From Melanocharis versteri (taxonomy: Eukaryota; Chordata; Aves; Passeriformes; Melanocharitidae): 64,000 nucleotides of DNA. This document shows, piece after piece, positions 20,339 through 32,898 of the stretch (positions are counted from its first letter, which is position 1; every line of letters starts with the position of its first letter). The position numbers and the translations under genes were made by a program. The stretch lies in NCBI GenBank assembly GCA_013397845.1, contig VZTG01009169.1, positions 62,001-126,000 on the forward strand, read 5' to 3'. Below the pieces are notes generated by a model. It saw nothing but the letters and a program-made list of their open reading frames with translations. It was not told the origin of the DNA and searched no databases.

Positions 20339-23300
20339 ATGTCGCGGTTCACCGTGGCGGAGGCCAGTCTGTGGGGGGATCAATTCGTGCAGTTTCTACG
20401 GGACACGGGCCGGGAGCAGGCGAGCCTGCGGGAAACGCTGCGGACCATCTACAACCAGGAGTTCCGCGGCAGGTGAGAGTCCTCGGCCAGACCCGGGCAG
20501 CACCTGGGGCGGACCCCTGGCCAGCATTGCCTATTCTCCCCGACCAGCATCTCCCAATCCCCGGGCCAGCACCTCCAGTGCCTGGCCAGCATCACTGGTG
20601 CCCAGCAGCATCACTGGGGTCCCCAAGCCCCTCTGTCTCACCAGAGCCCTGCTGGGATGATCTCCAGCTCCATGAGCCCCCAGCAGCTGCCAAGGGATGG
20701 CCTTGGACACTCACTGCCCACCACACTCCTGCACCTCACCCTGCTGACACCAATTACACTGGCCCTTGTTCAATATCACCACTGTTAATCATTGGCAAAG
20801 CCAGGGCTCGGTGCACTGGTGGGACTGGGAGGAGGTACCTGGGGAATCGTCGCTGCTGGGAGCACAGTGGCTGTGCCTTAGCAGAGCCACCACCTGTGCC
20901 AGCTCAGCTCCTGAGCGCTAGCATGGACAGGGACTGCATGGCTGTCAAGGCCAGGCAGTGATGCAGTGAGATAGCTGGAATGGCTGTGGCATAGCTGGAG
21001 CAACAATGGCACAGCACGGAATTGCTGGAGCAGCCAGCAGGGATGTAAGACTTGCGCAGGCCAGTGGGAAGCCCAAGTCCTTCTTCATCTCCTGGAGCAG
21101 AGGGGACCCGCTGAGAACTCCCTCACTGCAGCCTCAGTGTCCTGCTTCATCCTCCCACTTGCCTCACCTCAGCTGCCTGTGCCCACGGCAGCCGAGCCAC
21201 GCTGTCCCACACAAGCCCTCTTCCTTGTGTCCGCAGGACTGACGCAAAGACACCCAGGTTTTCCTGCATCTTGTATGCGCTGAAGACAACCCAACGAGTG
21301 CAGGTGTGCGGAGAGGTGGTGAAATTCAAGGTGAGTTCATGCTGGGGCAGCACCCACCAGGACTGGCTCCTCTGGAGCCCCGGCAGGATCCCGGGGCCAC
21401 GCTGATTCTGGTTGCTCCTTGCAGGTGAAGAGGCATGTGGTGGTGGCAGACCAGTACCGGAGACCCAGAACGAATGCCCAGACGTCCGTGTCCACCTCTG
21501 CCTCAGGACAGCAGCTCAGCTCCACTCCACAAATGCCCCAGATCTATGCCAAGCAGTGGTATGACCAGCAGCACCCTGCCTTGGCATGGCCCCTGGATCC
21601 CCTATCCTGGCTGGGAAAGCCTGACCCTCCCTCCCCACAGGGCTGAGCTCATTCGTGGGAAGCACGGGGTAGAGATCGTCTCAGACTATGACCAGGGCAG
21701 TGGGAATATCCGTTTCCCCGTGGTGCCGGGTGAGCCCCGGACAGTGACTGTCCTGGTGCAGAACCGTGGGACGGAGGTGGTGACACTGCAGCGGTTCCAG
21801 CCACGCCAGCAGTCACAGGAGCTCTCCTTCACCGATGAGCAAGGGGCAATGCAGGGCCAGTCCCTGCTGTTACACCCAGGTAGGATCCCGTCCCATCCCC
21901 AGCCCCATGCCCTGCCCTGCAGAGAGGATGCAGGACCCAATCTCACCACTTCACCCCGCAGGTGGCGTATACCCCATCCAGGTGCGGTGCCTCACCACCT
22001 GCAATGGGCACTTCAGTGCTATGGTGTTCTTCGAGTTCACCAAGGAGCCAGACGAGCCCTTCAGCATCTCACGCTATGTTGCTGCCATTGCCGAGAGCCA
22101 GCTGGCCAAGGACTTGGGGCCTTCGGCACCTTTCCAGCCTTACACAGCCAGCCTCCAGCGCCATGTCACAGTTGTCACTGAGGATGGCATCCCCCCCAAC
22201 AGGTATGTGGTGTGCCATCCTGAGCAGAGGGGCCCAGTCAGGACAAGGTTCAGCTCCTTGGCTGTCTGGCACCACAGGACAGTGCTTCAACCCTGTGCGA
22301 TGGCTGGTGACGGTGGGGTTGGGGACACTATGCAGTCCCTGCAGCCCTGCTGTCCCCTCCACCCAGCTCCCTGAAAAACGAACTGGAGAGGGAAATCCCT
22401 CTGGGCACCTACCAGTACCCAAAGAGCCTCAAGGACACGATCCTGCTCGGACCCAACACCAGTGCCAGCTCCAGCTGGTCTGCCATGCGGTGAGTGCCAA
22501 GGCCTGAGAGCAATGCTGCGGTGTTCCCTGAGGGCTGAGCTGTCCCTGGGACACAATGACATTGCTGCTGCCCTCAGCTCGCTGCTGGAAGCACCCCTGC
22601 AGGCTGAGAACTACCACCAGAAATTCCAGCTGCTGCTGCACCTGGAGGAGATCCAGATGGAGGTGGACATCCGGCGCTATGACATGCAGGATGTGACCAT
22701 GGTGAAGGACAGGGCGCTGCTGGTTCTCGATGTGCGTAGGGGGGTGAGGGGTGGGAGGGGTGCTGGCATAACACTGGCACGCCTAGAGTGCCTGGCATCA
22801 CGCTGGCCCTTTGGCACAGGTGCCTGGTGTGGCCGAGAACCGCCCGTCCCTGCTGAGAGGGGACCACCTCTTTGCCCACCTGAGCAGCGAGCGGGACCAC
22901 TCCCCGCTCGTCCAGTACAAGGGCTACGTGCACAGTGTGGAACTGGAGAAGGTCAGGCTGGGCTTCTCCTCCAAGTGAGTGATGTCCGGTGCCAGCAGCC
23001 TTTCTCGGAGATGCCAAAGGCCGAGAGTGGGTTGGAAAGGGCCAGGAGGGCATGGGAGAGTGCCCTGTGCCCTGCACACACCGTTCCTTTCCAGGCTGCA
23101 GAAGAAGTTTGTGAACAGCCTGAAGTTCGACGTGACCTTCACCTTCAACCGGCTGCCACTGCAGGTCCAGCATCGGGCTGTAGTCCTGGCCATGCGCCGT
23201 GGCTTGTTCAGCCTCCTCTTCCCCTCCGCCTCTTGCCACAAGTCCCTTTTCCCAGGCCCCTTCCAGCCCCGGTGAGGCCCCAGTTCTGCAGGTGGGAGGG

Positions 23301-26245
23301 TCGGAGGGATGGAGGGGATGGAGGTGATGGGGCTCTGGCAGCACAGCCTCTGCTCCCACAGGTGGTTTAACCACAAGCTGGAGACCAACGAGGAGCAGTG
23401 CAGAGCCGTGACCCACATCGTGACAGGGATGTCTCGGCCAGCCCCGTACCTCATCTTTGGCCCCCCTGGCACTGGCAAGACAGTCACTATGGTGGAGGCC
23501 ATCAAGCAGGTGAGTGGCCGGTGCCTAAATCCAGGCCGGAGCATTGCTGCCCACTCTCACCCATGGGGCTCAATGCTGTCACCTCCTCCTTCCACCCAGG
23601 TGTGGACATGCTTCAAGGATGCCCGTATCTTGGCCTGTGCCCCCTCCAACAGCGCCACAGACCTGCTGTGCCAGTGCCTCATCAAGGACATTGCCCCTCA
23701 GAACATCTACAGGCTTATCGCCAGCTCCAGGAGTTACAGGGAAGTGCCCACTGATATCATGGTAGGTCCCTGCCCCTCCACCCTGAAATCCTGACAGCAC
23801 ATTTGGGCTGGTGTCCCCTGTGATAGCGGCGCCTCACCCAATGCCTGCACTCCAGCCCTGCTGCAACTGGGATGATGAGCAGAGCAGCTACGTGTACCCA
23901 AACAAGGAGCACCTGAGGCGCTACCGAATCATCATCACCACACTGGTGACAGCAGGAAGGTCAGAGGAGCTGGGATTGTCAGCATCCGTGGCAGGTGGAC
24001 CCAGGGCTGCCTTGCAGCCAGGCTGTGAAGGCAGTCCCTCTGGGATTCAGCAGGGAGGGTTTGGAGGAGGGCAGGCAGCAGGGGGGGAAATCCCTCCTCT
24101 GTGGGAGGGTGAGGATGAAGGGTAGGAGAGGAAGGATGGCCAGACGGGGCAGGATGCTCAGACAGCCTCATTCCGTCTCTCCTCCAGGCTGGTGTCAGCC
24201 AACTTCCCCCCTGGGTTTTTCTCCCACGTCTTCATCGACGAGTGTGGCCATGCAGTAGAGCCAGAGAGCGTGGTCGCCATTGCGGGTGAGTGGTGCCTGG
24301 CTGCTGTCTCAAGGACCAGCATCTCTGCATGGCCTGGGGTCCCTCCCAGTCCCCGCTGAGCTCTTCCTGTTCTCAGGGCTCCTGGCTCCCATGGACCAGG
24401 AGACCAACCCCAACGGGGGGCAGCTGGTGCTGGCAGGAGACCCTAAGCAGCTGGGCCCCGTCCTGACCTCACCACTGGCCATCCAGCATGGTTTGGGTAA
24501 GTAGGGAGAGGGTTGAGAGTGCTGCAGACACCCCACAGGAGCTGAGTGGCCTTGTGGGGAGCCACAGGATATCACTGGGCACAGGCACCTCACTGCTGGA
24601 GAGGCTGATGCTGCACAACCCCCTGTACAAGAAGTCGAGTGGAGGATATGACCCACAGTTCATCACCAAACTGCTCTGGAACTACAGGTGGGGACAGGGA
24701 TGGTGCAGGAAAGGATTGAGCCAGGCAGGGGTTGGTGAGCGTGGCTCTCCAGGATCTGTCCCCCAGAGCCTCATAGTGGTGTGGGAGGTGGGAGTGCACC
24801 TGCTGTCCTGGGTGCACAGTGCCTGAGAGGGTTCTGGACTCACATGGCACCCACCCTGGGCACTGTCCTGCCTCTGCCAGGTCCCATGAGGCCATTCTCA
24901 GGATCCCTAATGAGCTCTTCTACGACAACGAGCTGAAGGTGTGCAAGAGCGATGGGCCTGACATCCGGAATCTGTATTGTACCTGGGAGGAGCTTCCCAA
25001 AAAAGTGAGGGGCGCAGGAGGGACTGGCCCAGGGGGATCCCTGAGGCACAAGCAGAGCAGAGCCAAATGTTCTCCATCCCCAGGGCTTCCCTATCATCTT
25101 CCATGGGGTTTGTGGGGAAGACCAGAGGGAGGCCAAGAGCCCCTCATTCTTCAACACAGCCGAAATTGAGGTCCTGGTCCACTACCTCAAGAAACTGCTG
25201 CAGAGCCAGGGCAGGGGAAGCTGCCCCACTGTGTCCCCCAAGGAGATCGGCATCATTTCTCCCTACAGGAAGCAGGTGAGGGACACAGCTCTGCAGGCAG
25301 GGCATAGGCAGAGACCTCCCCAGGGGCCAGGGAACACTGGGATGGTTGGGCAGCCCCAGGGCTGGCACAAGGATGGCCCTGTGGTGGCTGGATTTTGCCA
25401 CATGCCTCCGCCCAGGTAGAGAAGATCCGGAAAGCCATCACCTCCCTGGATCCCGATCTGCAGAAGGTGCCGGACATCAGCCAGTTGAAGGTACATCCTG
25501 GGCATGGAGGGGAGAGGAGCACACCCTGCCACAGGAGGAGGGAGCCCTGCCAGCCCCAGCCCAGGGGTGCTCCTGGCCCCTCACCTGCTGTCTCTGCCCC
25601 AGGTGGGCTCTGTGGAAGAGTTCCAGGGCCAGGAGCGGCACGTGATCCTCATCTCCACCGTGCGGAGCTGCAGCACATACCTCCAGTTCGACCAGACCTT
25701 CAGGCTGGGCTTCCTCAAGAACCCCAAGGTACCGCATTGCCCCAAGTAGACCTTTCTTGGCATCCCCTTCTTCCCTCTGGCTCTCACAGGCAGGTGGAGC
25801 TGCTCTGGGTGCTCAGTGCCACATCAGAGCTGCCTGCACCCAGGTGGGGCTGGGAGAGGATGAGAGATGCGGCAGCCAGGTAAAGCCCTCTCGCTTATCC
25901 TCTTCAGAGGCTTAACGTGGCCATCACCAGGGCCAAGGCTTTGTTGATCGTGGTGGGTAATCCAACCGTGCTCAGCAAGGACCACCACTGGCACAGGTGA
26001 GTTGCGCCTGGCCCCTGCCACAGACAGTGCTCACCAGCACCTGCCCTTTCCTGCTGCTGGCACATGGTGCCATGGAGCAGCGAGGCCAGTGCCACCTTGT
26101 GCCCACACCCCTCTGCCTCTGCACCTGCAGGTTCCTCAGGTACTGCAAGGAAGAGGGCGGCTACACAGGATACCCCTATGAGGCTGAGAGCACAGCTGAG
26201 GATAGAATTGCTGATGACCTCCACATGCTGCAGCTCAACATTTAG
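20339..26245 (+). CDS. MOV10: MOV10, UPF1-like RNA helicase, complete
   Basis: MOV10 is a cytoplasmic 5'-to-3' RNA helicase linked to Argonaute/P-body silencing and restriction of retroelements and retroviruses. Exons: 20339-20472, 21237-21330, 21425-21567, 21641-21879, 21962-22202, 22367-22489, 22578-22731, 22820-22974, 23095-23271, 23362-23509, 23600-23761, 23856-23959, 24188-24285, 24377-24496, 24585-24687, 24881-25004, 25084-25275, 25416-25490, 25603-25728, 25908-25996 and 26131-26245. They total 971 codons with all phases consistent. Motifs: Walker A GPPGTGKT (about residues 520-527), DECG box (642-645), motif III region GDPKQLGP, EEFQGQER (868-874) and LNVAITRAKALL (motif VI). The end of exon 3 is uncertain because family alignment requires a GC donor at 21568; alternatives at 21556 and 21559 drop three or four residues. 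Human MOV10 is 1003 residues; this one ends soon after GGYTGYPY, so its acidic tail is shorter. Confidence 0.96.
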
Positions 26246-26960
26246 TACCCAGGTGAGCAGAGCTGGGCACCGCCACTGGGGCCCCAACAGCAGCAGGGTG
26301 CTGGTCGTGCCGTGCCAGCACCCTGGGGCAGCAGCATGGCCAGAGTTACAGCTGGGGCACTGGGAGGCTTCTCCTGCCCCAAATGCAACAGGGCTTACAA
26401 CAGGTTTTTGCTTAGGGCTTGCATGTCGCCATCTCCAAGTCAAGGACCTGCTCTGCCATGAGGTTTCTCTGCAGGAAACCCAGCCGGGAAGGGAGGAGAA
26501 GCCCCATGAAGCTGCATCCCCCTCAGCCTGTCCCTGGCCTGCAGCAGCTCCTGCTCTTTTGGTCTCAGTCCCGGGGTGCTCCATGCATCCCTGCGGAGAT
26601 GGGGCTGAACCCATTGGACCAGAGGGTGTTGCCAGCCTTTGCTGACAGCCACGAAGCCCACACCAGCATCAGACCGGGACCACTCTCCATTTTAATCATT
26701 TTTTGACATGGCTGTGGCAAAACAATTCTGTGACTGGTCTCACCATTCAGTGAAAGGCTTAAGCCTGGAGACTCTGGTCTCCAAAGAGCATCACTGGGTG
26801 CATAGGGGAGCTCAGTGCTGCTGTGATGGGTGACTGGGGAAGGCAGGGACCTGGCCTGGGGCAGGCTGGCTCGGTTCTCCACTGGGCAGCTGCCTAGCCT
26901 GAGAGCTGGCATGGCTGTGCAGGCACTCTATTTCCCTGGAATAAATGTTTAGAGAAAAGC
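26246..26960 (+). other. MOV10 3' untranslated region
   Basis: Noncoding sequence after the MOV10 stop codon, with an AATAAA at 26940-26945 as the likely polyadenylation signal, giving a 3' UTR of about 0.7 kb. The signal lies about 415 bp from that of the convergent RHOC gene. Confidence 0.65.
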
Positions 26961-27354
26961 GGTGCATTGTTGAGTCCTAGGTGGGCCTTGCTACCACAGA
27001 CAGGGCTTCCAGAGCAGCATCAGGCTCACTGCAGCCCTGTCCTGACCTGCTCCGGAGGCAGGATGGCTCCAGCAGTGATGGCAGTGCCCATCAGCTGGGG
27101 ACTGGGTACAGCTGGGAAGCTCCTGCCTGGCCCTTCCCACATAGGCTGCTTCCTGGCTCTTTCGCAAGCACAGGGTACTGAGCCCTGATCCTCCACCAGC
27201 AGCTGAAGCAAGAGGGGCTGGGGGCCAGGCAAGTCCCCACCCTGCAGCACAAGGCCCCGACCCCAGGCAGGAGCCTGGAGCAGCGAGGAGCATGGAGGAG
27301 AGCCAGAAGAGCACCACACAAGCAAAGTTACAATTACTAAAATACCAGTTTGCA

Positions 27355-27949
27355 TTTATTCTCCCAATTACACAGTTCAGTTTACTGCTGCCAAGTCCAT
27401 GACCGAGGCAGACTCGAAGGCGGCGATACCGGCAGGGCTGGGCACGCGTCCCGGGAGGAGAGCTCCTGGCAGCAGCTGAGCCTGGCTCTGCTCACAGACA
27501 GGGCTAAAGCTGCCCGGGCAAGTCTCTAACTGGTGTGTGCTGCCTGCATGGCCAAGGAGAGCAGGCAGAGCACACTGAGGGCCTGGCACGCCCCACATGT
27601 GAGCTGTGACTGGCACCTCCTGCTTCTGTGGCACCTGCCCAGAGCTGGGGAGAGAGCGAACACCGCAGCAATCCCCATGGGAAAGGCAAAACCAGGGAGC
27701 TCAGTACAAAACGGGGCGACATAGGGAGCGAAACAAACACCCGGCCCATGGAGAGCAACAGGTACTGAAGGCACTGGCCCCTCATGGCCCCAGAATATCA
27801 CAGGGACACCCTGCAAGTGTGGGTGGCAGCTCTGGTGCAAAGGGTTTAGGGCAGGTAGTGGCACCACGAGGTCCTGCTTGGGCTGTCTGCCAGCACTCCC
27901 TCCCCGGGCAGGACAGCCAGGTGCCGGTGCAGGTGCCAGCTGGGGCCGC
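27355..27949 (-). other. RHOC 3' untranslated region with polyadenylation signal
   Basis: The minus-strand sequence after the RHOC stop runs to an AATAAA (TTTATT at 27355-27360 on the plus strand), a 3' UTR of about 0.6 kb. No other coding potential was recognised. The segment 26961-27354 between the two convergent genes shows no feature. Confidence 0.65.
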
Positions 27950-29231
<1,282 letters not shown>

Positions 29232-31338
29232 CGCTGTGGGGACACGAGCAGGTGAGCAGGACAGAGCAGCACGGGCAGTTCATGCTCCTGGCCCCACAAA
29301 TCCCAGTGTACAACAGCCTGGGAGATACCAGACACAAGCACCTGGGCACATCCCACTGTGAGCTGCCAGTGATAGACAGGACAGAGGCTCCCCCAGCCCT
29401 CTGCCAGACATCCCTCCAGCTCCCACACACCAGCTCATGGGCACTACAAGAACTGGCCTGACTGGAACCATTTACACCCAGCACTGCTGCTGTGCCTGGG
29501 AGAACTGTCCCAGCTGTGGTCAGTGCTGGTGGCTGCACGCAGGGACCTCATGCGAGGTGACAAACCACTCTGCCTTCCCCAGACATCCAACCCTCCCTGG
29601 CTTTGCTGTGCCACCACCCAGGTAACCAAGATTTTAGACAATCTCAGAGTTCCATGCACATGCTTGGTTTATTTTAAATTATAAATCCTTCAGGGCACAA
29701 ACTGTTCTCCAGGTTTCACCCCAGCACACTCACCAGCCCCCAAATAATCCGATCAGCAGCTGGAACACGCCAAGCCAAACTCTTGGAGGTCTGGGCAAGC
29801 AGGACCTGTGTGCCAGGCACCCGGCACCAGGCTGGCCCCATCCCAGCCTGTCTGACAAAGGAGCCTTTGCCACGGAACCAAGAGAGCCGACGCTGGCCCT
29901 GGCGGCGGGAGAAGCTGCCAGTCATCACCCAGCAAACAGAGCTGAAACCCCACGACAAAGGAGGCAGCTTTCTGTCCCAAGGGAAAAGGATGCAGTTCTG
30001 CAAGGAAAACTATGCCTTTGCATCCCTCAGTTTCAAAAGGGGTTTACAGCTGAGCCTGGGAACCGGCCAGGACAATGCCACAAAACGCCTGGCACAGCGT
30101 CCGAATGAGGCATGAGAAAATCAGCCATAGTGGGATCACATCCCTCCCCAGCCTTGTGACCAAAATCTCCTTTCCATCCCCAGATTCCCAGCTCAAAGAG
30201 CCTGACCCACTCCTTACATGCCTTCAGCACATCACCGACTCCCTGTCCCTGCAGAGATCCTGGGAATTACACAGGCTGACATGTCAGGGTTTAATCACTA
30301 AAAATTCACACTGCTCTGAGGGAAATTACAGGTGACCAAGAAACTTCTCCTGAAGGCAGGGATGTTCCATGCTTTCCCCCTCAGCCCTATCCCTCTCCAA
30401 ACCCTCTGCCCAGGCAGCAGGATGGGAAGGAGCCGTTCATGCTGGGAGCCTACGGGAGGTTCACAGGAAATAACCCTGTGGGAAGGACACACACACCAAT
30501 GTGGATGCACTGAGCTGCAAGCACAGTGGATCATGCCGGGATCACTCCAGGATCACTGGGATCACCCTGAGAAGGCCAGAATATCACAAGCCTGGCCTTT
30601 AACCAGGGCACTCATACTGAGCCTTAACAAAGGCCAGGCATCTGTCCCTGCCCCAGTGATCCCACCCTCACCCTGTGCCAACAGAAAAGGGAGGAAAAGG
30701 GTAAAACAGGAGTCCGGCTGCATCATAATTAGCTGCAAGTGAAGGATTAAGAAATGAGCCCGAATGGCTGACTCGCATTCCAAAGGCAGGTTGCAGAGCT
30801 ACGACGTGCCTGGCAGGTCATCCCTGTCACACAAACCCTGGGGGAACCACCCCAGTTTCACAAATCAAACTGCTTAATGGTTTGGACAAAAGAGAGAAAG
30901 TTTTCACCCATCCGTGACCAGACCCTGCTGTAGCCATGGGTCTTTGTAGGTTCCAAGCATTTTGGCTCACAAGCTGAGGCAGGAATGGCTCATGGCTGCC
31001 GAGTGCTCTGGAGCTGTTAATAAAAATAGAAAGCTGGCACTTGTAAGGTGAGAAGAGTGAGAATCAAGGGCTGCATCCGGGAGGATCTGACATTCCTCAG
31101 CTGGGAGTCTTGGTGTCAGGCACACATCCCAGTGGAGCAGCATGTCTACAGGAAGGTGAGCACATTTGTGCAACACTGAAGTTGGAGAAAAAAAGAAAAA
31201 GGTGCTCCAAAGGGTCCCTTTTAGGGACCAGGGGCACTTTTTAGGGAGGCAAGGGCTGAGCATGGAGGGGGAAACAATTCCTGTCCCTGTTCCTCATGCC
31301 CTGCTGCTCCTGCCTGTTGCAGCTGGGCCAGGCACACC

Positions 31339-31400
31339 CACAGAATCATTAAGGCTGGAAAAGACCTCCAAGAGCCACAAGTCCAACCCTTGCTGCTAAC
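31339..31400 (-). repeat. Short CR1 LINE 3' fragment
   Basis: CACAGAATCATTAAGGCTGG followed by 'aaaagacctccaagagccac': the last 60 bp or so of a CR1 in reverse orientation. Confidence 0.85.
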
Positions 31401-32342
31401 TATCCTTCTTGTCTGACCAAAGGCTTGTCCTGACTCCAGCAGCATGTCCACAGCACAGAAAAAGGAGAGCTCAGGGAGAAAAAAGCCTGTTTACTTGGAC
31501 ACAAAGCTTCTTTGCCCACAGCAAAACATGATACGCTGCTTTGTGACTCCCTATCTCCAAGAGGAAAGGCAGTTTGGGCTGTGCCAGTATCTAAGCCACA
31601 CCACCACGCAGACGACAACATCTGCAGCGTAAGGAGCAGCAGATGCCCAAGGACACAAACACCCGCTCCCAGATGGACACCAGGATCTGCCCATGCCCAG
31701 TCTGCAGACACTGGACTGAAACCAAAACCAACCAGAGTGGCACTGCTCCTGCCCAAATGCTGCCCTGCCCACACACTACCCTGCGAGGGGGACGGCAGAC
31801 GCCCCAAACTGAGCACAGTCACCGCACCCAGAGCTCCTTCCCACGGCCTCCAACGTCCTCCCCGACCTGGGATGGCTCCGGGCCCCAGCAGCTCCCGAGC
31901 CCGGCGTGATGCCGAGTGGTGACTCAGAGGGCAGAGGCACTGTCCCCACCCAAAATCTCAGCACAATTCATTCCATTACTCAGGAGAGCCATCCAGAAAT
32001 AACCCATTACTAATCCAGAGCTGGTGTGCAAAGGCGAGCAGGGCAAGGAGGCTGGAAGAGCTGTGAGCCTCAGGAGTCGGCTGGGTGCCCCCATCTGTGT
32101 CCTGGACCCAGCAGCTGGCACAGCACCAATACCAGATGCCAGCAGCTCTCTGTTCCAAGAGAGATGAGCTTCTTTCCAGGGGATGCTCTGCTGCTCAGCA
32201 GGATGAGGCCAGTCCCTGGGATGAGGAGTCTGATGCAAAGGTCTTTGCACTGTTGCCAAATTATGAGCAGATAAAAAGAGTGGAAAACATGAAGACAATT
32301 TCACGAAGACAAACAGGGCAATCCCAAGTACAAATGCAGAAG

Positions 32343-32898
32343 GATTAACTGAGAGCAGCCCTGAAAAGAAGGACGTGGGAGTGCTGGTGGATGAGAAGCT
32401 CAACACGACACAGCAGTGCTCACTGGCAGCCCAGAAACGCCCCCATGTGCTCGGCTGATCTCCCCGTGTGAGCAGCAAGGGAGGGGGGAATTCCGTCCCT
32501 CTTCCCCACTCAGGTGAGACCCCACCCGCAGAGCTGCCTCCAGCCCTGGGGCCCCCAACACAGGGAGAACACAGAGCTGCTAGAGCGAGGCCATGGAGCT
32601 GGAGCCCCTCTGATTTGGAGCCAGCATGGGAGAGCTGGGGGTGTTCAGCCTGGAGAAGAGAAGGCTCTGGGGAGACCTTAGAGCCCCTTCCAGAGGAACT
32701 TATTCCCTGAGAGGATGGTGAGGCCCTGGCACAGGCTGCCCAGAGAAGCCGTGGCTGCCCCATCTTTAGAAGTGTCCAAGGTCAGGTTGGATGGGGCTTC
32801 GAGCAACCTGGGATAGTGGAAGAGGTTCCTGCCCAGGGCAGGGGGTGGAACAAGATGAGCTTTAAGGTCCCTTCCAACCCAAACCATTTTGGGATTCT
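32343..32898 (+). repeat. CR1 LINE 3' region, about 555 bp
   Basis: The longest CR1 copy in the window. It starts near 'gaaaagaaggacgtgggagt', the end of the reverse-transcriptase region. It passes 'ctggtggatgagaagctcaa', 'gagagctgggggtgttcagc' and 'gaggccctggcacaggctgc' and ends with 'ttttgggattctta'. No intact coding frame remains. Confidence 0.92.

Noticed and set aside
22462..23416. Long open frames on both strands (302 codons plus, 280 codons minus) over the MOV10 middle exons
   Set aside because: The plus frame reads through two introns and is out of frame with parts of MOV10. The minus frame is the antisense shadow of GC-rich coding sequence. Splice sites and family motifs support MOV10 instead.
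31924..32763. A 279-codon minus-strand frame upstream of RHOC
   Set aside because: It overlaps a CR1 copy in antisense, has no recognised domain, and is bounded by no sensible splice or start context.
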